64,000 nt of DNA from an uncultured Acetatifactor sp. (lineage in GTDB: Bacteria; Bacillota; Clostridia; Lachnospirales; Lachnospiraceae). Location: assembly GCA_910586485.1 (NCBI GenBank), contig CAJUIA010000006.1, forward strand, positions 1-64,000, written 5' to 3'. Of the stretch, positions 59,976 through 64,000 are shown piece after piece. Position numbers and translations under genes: made by a program. Every line of letters begins with the position of its first letter. The stretch's first letter is position 1. Below the pieces are notes generated by a model that was given only the letters and a program-made list of their open reading frames with translations, did no database searches and was not told where the DNA came from.

Positions 59976-61277
59976 ATGGGAAACAGAAAAGCCGGGAAGC
60001 AGCGAATATATTTCGTGACACTGCTTCTCATTCTGTCTTTTACGGGAGCTGGCTGTGGAGACAGCAGGAAAGCACATGATCCGGCACAGGCATTTCAAGA
60101 GGAAAGAGCGGAGACGGTGGCGAAAGCGGGAGCGCTGGGCTACGGATATTTTTTTGAAAAAGACAGGGTCCTCTTAAGCGCCGGGGAACGTATCCTGTAT
60201 TCCGATTGGGAACCGGTGGACTTTGATTATATCTGTATGGACCCTGCCTGCCGCCATTTAAGTGAAAGCTGCAGCGCGCGTACGCTTCAGGAGGATGCAG
60301 GCACAATAAAGGATTTCAGCCTGCTGTATCAGGATCGGCTGATTATTTTGCATGAGTATTCCCAAAGTGTACTTTATGAAGATTCGGAAGAGGTATGGGA
60401 CATTAGTAGTGTGTATCAAACGGATGTTTATGAAGCAGATCCGGATGGAAGCAATCGAAGGAAGGTAGCGGCCTTTTCAGGCTCGATTGAGTTTCCGGCG
60501 CTCCCGCGCGCGGCAGTTTTAGCGGAGGGAAAGCTTTATTTTGGCGGCCCGACAGAAGTGCGGGAAAGAGTCGAACTGGATCTTCAGAGCGGAGGGCAGA
60601 AAATCACGACATGGGTCAGCGCCGCCGTCTATTGTCTTGATCTCAACGATTACACGATTGAAACCTTCATGCTCATGGAGGACAAGGAAGGACCGTCAGT
60701 ATATCTATATCAGATTTATGAGTATGACGGTATGATCTACTGGATGATACGTTTTTCCCAGGATGATAGTTCCGTATTGTATCGAAGCGATCCCGTGGAA
60801 GGCACATGTGAGGAAATTCTGTGTTTTGACTCCGGTGCCGTGATGTTCGAGGGAGTAATCGGGAATACGGTGTATTACTGGTATGAGAATAGCGGAAAAA
60901 CGCTCTATGCCAGAGATATTGCGGCAGGAGCAGAGGAACGGGAGATCATGACGGTAACTGGGGAAAGCAAGGTTATGATTTCTTTTGTTCTGGACGAGCA
61001 GCTCCTGATTATGACGGACTTTTTGCTGAAGGGCGAGGACCGGATGGCGGAGTATACGGTGTTTGATTCGGAGGGAAAGGCACTGGATACCATCCGTTAT
61101 GACGATTACATTACCTTTTTGGATGTGGTGGGAGATAGGATCCTTTATTTTAAATTGAACGCTGATTCTGAATGGGAAGTATGGTGGGCGGATAAAGAAG
61201 ACTTGCGAGACCTGTCACAAAAGGGTGTACGGATTGGTCCTCTTAACGGAGCCAAACTGGACACGCTGAAGGAATGA
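59976..61277 (+). CDS. Lipoprotein, about 430-aa repeat-propeller-like family, copy 1
   Basis: 433 residues. A signal peptide with a basic start ends in lipobox TGAGC near residue 27. The remainder is made of short beta strands with repeated Y/D-rich units (SDWEPVDFDYICMDPACRHLSESCSAR, YQTDVYEADPDGSNRRKVA, IYEYDGMIYWMI, RYDDYITFLDVVGDRILYF), as in DUF5050-like beta propellers. It is a paralogue of the lipoprotein at 62200, sharing these blocks. Cell-surface, function unknown; possibly a sensor or partner of the ABC transporter that follows. Confidence 0.75.
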   Translation: MGNRKAGKQRIYFVTLLLILSFTGAGCGDSRKAHDPAQAFQEERAETVAKAGALGYGYFFEKDRVLLSAGERILYSDWEPVDFDYICMDPACRHLSESCSARTLQEDAGTIKDFSLLYQDRLIILHEYSQSVLYEDSEEVWDISSVYQTDVYEADPDGSNRRKVAAFSGSIEFPALPRAAVLAEGKLYFGGPTEVRERVELDLQSGGQKITTWVSAAVYCLDLNDYTIETFMLMEDKEGPSVYLYQIYEYDGMIYWMIRFSQDDSSVLYRSDPVEGTCEEILCFDSGAVMFEGVIGNTVYYWYENSGKTLYARDIAAGAEEREIMTVTGESKVMISFVLDEQLLIMTDFLLKGEDRMAEYTVFDSEGKALDTIRYDDYITFLDVVGDRILYFKLNADSEWEVWWADKEDLRDLSQKGVRIGPLNGAKLDTLKE

Positions 61278-61321
61278 CGGCACAAGGGAATGAATTCAGG
61301 CTTTTTGGGACAGGAGTAAGT

Positions 61322-61510
61322 ATGAGAAACAGAAAAATCAGGAAGCAACAAATATATTTCGTGACGTTGATTCTCATTCTGTCTTTTTGGGGAACCGGCT
61401 GCGGAAATGGGTAGCAGTCGAATGATTCGACAAAGACATCTCAAGAGGAAAGATCGGATACGGCATCGAAAGCAGGAATGATGAGCAACGGTTGCTTTTT
61501 TGCTAAATAA
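61322..61510 (+). pseudogene. Remnant of a third copy of the lipoprotein family
   Basis: ATG at 61322 opens a signal peptide like that of the neighbours (MRNRKIRKQQIYFVTLILIL, ending GTGCGNG), then TAG at 61412. In the same frame the sequence continues with family residues (SDTASKAGMMSNGCFFAK) and ends at 61510. It corresponds only to the first ~60 residues of the paralogues; the rest is missing. Confidence 0.75.
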
Positions 61511-61535
61511 AGGCAATAACAAAACAAAATATATA

Positions 61536-61564
61536 TTGACACCAATAAAGAATTAGTATAAAGT
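61536..61564 (+). promoter_or_regulatory. Candidate promoter before the small secreted protein
   Basis: TTGACA (61536-61541) with -10 options TATAAA (61557, 15-base spacer) or TAAAGT (61559-61564, 17-base spacer). The 61511-61671 gap is AT-rich and otherwise empty. Confidence 0.45.
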
Positions 61565-61671
61565 TAAATTGTTGAAATAATATTTTGCATGCAGAAAGCA
61601 GGAACAGAGCGGATTGAAGGGCTGCTGTCTGCTGATCTGCAAACAACCGGCAAAGAAAGCAAGGGACAAAT

Positions 61672-62088
61672 ATGAACATGAAAAGATTCAAAAAAAGAAT
61701 TGCTGCGATGATGACGGTTTCAACACTGGCGATCTGGTTTGCATTGCCCAGTGTGGCGCATGCAGAAACACTTATAATAGAAGGAAGACATGTATATACG
61801 AATATAACCGTCAGCGCAAGCAGCGCTACAGCTACGATTTCTTATACGGAGGGATCAGGACAAATATATGCTACTGTAAATGGAGAAAAAAGAAATAACC
61901 TCTTTGATACTATGGTAGGTACAGTACCCGGTCCGAGGAATACTAATCCAACACCCGGCGGAGTATCATCCAGCGTAGAAGCACCGAGTGGGTGGCATTT
62001 TTACGCAGCAAATGCAGTGTTTGAGTATGAATTGTCCATTAATGGTACTACATATAGAGGTACAATCCCTGAGCGTAAGGGTGTATAA
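61672..62088 (+). CDS. Hypothetical secreted protein (138 aa)
   Basis: A signal peptide of about 30 residues (KRFKKRIAAMMTVSTLAIWF, cleavage after VAHA) is followed by about 105 residues rich in Thr, Ser and Gly that should be beta-stranded (VYTNITVSASSATATISY, WHFYAANAVFEYELSINGTTY). No family recognised, no anchor motif, no active-site signature. It lies between the lipoprotein remnant and the intact second lipoprotein, so it may belong to the same surface module. The ribosome site is weak (AAGGGA). Confidence 0.65.
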   Translation: MNMKRFKKRIAAMMTVSTLAIWFALPSVAHAETLIIEGRHVYTNITVSASSATATISYTEGSGQIYATVNGEKRNNLFDTMVGTVPGPRNTNPTPGGVSSSVEAPSGWHFYAANAVFEYELSINGTTYRGTIPERKGV

Positions 62089-62106
62089 AAGAAAGGATTG
62101 CTTATG

Positions 62107-62139
62107 AAGGGGCATTTTAATACTGGGAGAATGCCCCTT
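62107..62139 (+). terminator. Stem-loop after the secreted protein gene
   Basis: AAGGGGCATT (62107-62116) pairs perfectly with AATGCCCCTT (62130-62139). No T tract follows, so it is at best a weak terminator; a repeated GGCAATTCT follows (62141 and 62154). Confidence 0.4.
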
Positions 62140-62199
62140 GGGCAATTCTCATAGGCAATTCTTAAGCCTGAGAAGCAGTATATTGCCATAGGAGGATAC

Positions 62200-63498
62200 A
62201 TGAAAATAAGAAAAACAGGGAAGCAAAGAATATCTTTTGTAATAGTGCTTCTGTTCTTAACTCTTATCGGAACCGGCTGCGGAGAGGCTGGGCAGTCCAA
62301 AGACCCGGCGCAGACATCCAGGACGGATACGGCATCGAAAGCAGGACTGATGAGCCACGGTTACTTTTTTGAAGAAGAGGGGATTGTTGCAAGCTCGAAG
62401 GAGCATTTCATGTATTCCGACTGGGAGCCGGTGGGATTTGATTATATCTGCATGGATCCTACCTGCAGTCATTTGCATGAAAAGTGCAGCGCACGCACGG
62501 TTCAGGGTGAACAGAGTATGCTGAAGGATTTTAGCCTGATATATCAGGATCGGCTGATCATTCTGCATACCTATTTTATATTGGAGATCAATCAGGTCTC
62601 GGAAACGGTTCAGGAATGGAATCATGTATATCAGACGGATGTTTATGAGGCGGATCTGGACGGGAGTAACAGACGAAAGGTGGCTTCCTTTTTGGGTGCG
62701 ATCGGATCACCTACCATGTCCCATGACGCAGTGCTGATGGAGGGGAAGCTTTACTTTGGCGGACCGTCAAAGGAACTGGAGAGAATTGAAAGTGATGCCC
62801 AGGGCCAATGGCTGAAGTTCGAGGTGTGGATTGACGATGGGATTTATTGCCTTGACCTTAACGATTATACGGTGAAAACCTTTGCGGTCACGAAGAATAA
62901 GGAGGTTAAGGAAGAAGAAGGATACCAGTATGATTTTTATGAGTATGACGGCATGATCTATGGGATGATAAGCAATTTTCAGGGAGGAGACGCGATATGG
63001 TATCGGATTGATCCTGGGTCAGGCGTATGTGAGGAAATCCTGCGCTTTGATTCCGGCGCGCCATGGTTTGGCGGGGCAATCGGCGATAAGGTGTATTATT
63101 TTTATATGGACTCTCAGGAAACGCTCTATGTCAGAGATCTGGCAGCGGAGGCGGAGGAACGGGAGTTCATGACGGTAACCGCGGAGGGTATGCTTGCGAT
63201 GCCTTTTGTTCTGGACGGCCGGCTTCTGCTTGTAAAGGATTATTGTCTGGAAGAAGGGAATCACATGGCAGAGTACACAGTGCTTGACCCGGAGGGAAAG
63301 GTGCTTGATACCATTCGTTATGATGACTATATTACCTTTCTTGATGTGGTGGGAAATAAAATTATTTATTTTAAACGCAAATCCGGTCTTGAATCTGAGA
63401 TATGGTGGGCAGCGAAAGAAGACCTGGAGGATTTGCTGGAAAAGGGGGTACAAATCGGTCCCACTAATGGAGCAACGCTGGATACGCTGAGAAATTAA
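62200..63498 (+). CDS. Lipoprotein, about 430-aa family, copy 2
   Basis: 432 residues; signal peptide ends in lipobox GTGC near residue 26. Clear paralogue of the protein at 59976: shared SDWEPVxFDYICMDPxCxHL, DFSLxYQDRLIIL, YQTDVYEADxDGSNRRKVA and RYDDYITFLDVVGxxIxYF. Four conserved Cys sit in the N-terminal third, likely structural. GGAGG lies upstream of the ATG. It directly precedes the ABC ATPase gene (gap of 27 bases) and is probably cotranscribed with it. Confidence 0.78.
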   Translation: MKIRKTGKQRISFVIVLLFLTLIGTGCGEAGQSKDPAQTSRTDTASKAGLMSHGYFFEEEGIVASSKEHFMYSDWEPVGFDYICMDPTCSHLHEKCSARTVQGEQSMLKDFSLIYQDRLIILHTYFILEINQVSETVQEWNHVYQTDVYEADLDGSNRRKVASFLGAIGSPTMSHDAVLMEGKLYFGGPSKELERIESDAQGQWLKFEVWIDDGIYCLDLNDYTVKTFAVTKNKEVKEEEGYQYDFYEYDGMIYGMISNFQGGDAIWYRIDPGSGVCEEILRFDSGAPWFGGAIGDKVYYFYMDSQETLYVRDLAAEAEEREFMTVTAEGMLAMPFVLDGRLLLVKDYCLEEGNHMAEYTVLDPEGKVLDTIRYDDYITFLDVVGNKIIYFKRKSGLESEIWWAAKEDLEDLLEKGVQIGPTNGATLDTLRN

Positions 63499-63525
63499 CG
63501 AAAGCAGATGCCCGGAGGAATGAAC

Positions 63526-64000
63526 ATGCAGTGTCAACTGGAATTGATTGATATTACAAAATCTTATAAGGGGAAGCTGGCGCTGGACCATTTTTCCTAC
63601 CGGTTTGAGCCGGGAATATACGGGCTGCTGGGGCCCAACGGTGCGGGAAAATCCACGCTGATGAACATTATTACCCAGAATCTGAAAAGCGACGAGGGCA
63701 GGATTTTGTTAAACGGGGTGGAGGCACAGAAGCTGAAGCAGGAGTATATTGCTCACATCGGATATATGCCTCAGCAGCAGTCACTCTATGAAAATCTGAC
63801 GCTGCTGCGCTTCATGTATTATATTGCGGCGCTTAAGGGGATGAAGAAAAAGGAAGCAAGAGAGCAGATTGAGCGTTTGTTAAAGGATGTAGGGCTGTGG
63901 GAGGAGCGCGGCAAGTATATGGGCGGATTTTCCGGCGGGATGAAGCAGAGGGCGCTGGTGGCACAGGCGCTTTTGGGAGATCCGGACATTATCATTTTAG
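63526..64000 (+). CDS. ABC transporter ATP-binding protein, 3' end cut by window
   Basis: 158 codons visible from ATG 63526, with GGAGG upstream (an ATG at 63520 is also possible). Walker A GPNGAGKSTLMNII is near residue 40, the Q-loop is in YMPQQQSLYENLTL, and the signature FSGGMKQRALVAQALLGDP is near 135, followed by the start of Walker B (DIIIL). The type resembles drug/bacteriocin or ABC-2 exporter ATPases. The rest, including the expected permease, is outside the window. Confidence 0.9.
   Translation, partial: MQCQLELIDITKSYKGKLALDHFSYRFEPGIYGLLGPNGAGKSTLMNIITQNLKSDEGRILLNGVEAQKLKQEYIAHIGYMPQQQSLYENLTLLRFMYYIAALKGMKKKEAREQIERLLKDVGLWEERGKYMGGFSGGMKQRALVAQALLGDPDIIIL

Overview
The window looks like a chromosomal stretch of a Gram-positive anaerobe of the class Clostridia, most likely a Lachnospiraceae-type gut bacterium; the genus cannot be fixed from the sequence. 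The reasons are strong AGGAGG ribosome binding sites, sigma-A promoters of the TTGACA-17-TATAAT kind, lipobox lipoproteins, a CD1871A-type CXXC small protein, a DUF4250 protein, a corrinoid-activator-like ASKHA protein and a clostridial inositol/glycan gene set. No phage, integrase, transposase, CRISPR array or rRNA is visible.

Layout. 1-1000: a cut tRNA-Val, an elongator tRNA-Met with terminator, an XRE regulator and a divergent small protein. 999-7567 (minus): an Opp-type ABC importer with a 695-residue binding lipoprotein, a terminator-like stem-loop between the binding protein and the permeases, and a final terminator. 7938-22444 (plus): a ten-gene carbohydrate operon (HAD-GH105 fusion, GH38 alpha-mannosidase, two poorly characterised proteins, an iron alcohol dehydrogenase, iolC-iolD-iolE-iolG-iolB), followed by a dihydrouridine synthase. 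The importer and this operon diverge from a shared 370-bp control region, so uptake of a mannose/uronate/inositol-containing glycoconjugate and catabolism of its inositol is the natural reading.

23471-36332: a cold shock protein with a structured leader, a membrane-anchored EIIA-like protein lacking both catalytic histidines, a GNAT, a three-gene CD1871A/4Fe-4S/TlpA redox cassette, an AT-rich patch (alpha/beta hydrolase and a small gene), a CsoR/CopA copper module preceded by two CsoR-type operators, ClpB, a DUF4250 protein and an ASKHA/RACo-like protein. 36473-47437: a signalling island with two REC-HD proteins (one HD-GYP, one degenerate), an Hpt protein, a soluble histidine kinase, and cheR-cheB-cheY-cheA-cheW-mcp, with no flagellar genes.

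47577-54000: a cysteine desulfidase family protein, a polysaccharide deacetylase, and an arabinan-type cluster that appears to be decaying: two GH43 reading frames separated by one in-frame TAG, and a GH51 arabinofuranosidase broken by a deletion/frameshift. 54220-58142: an AraC-type regulator with two papain-fold (BtrH-like) proteins, then a TetR-CPBP protease pair on the minus strand. 58452-64000: a dGTPase, two paralogous about 430-residue lipoproteins with a dead remnant of a third copy and a small secreted protein between them, and the start of an ABC transporter ATPase cut by the window end.

Family assignments rest on recognised motifs, lengths and context read by eye; no database search was run.
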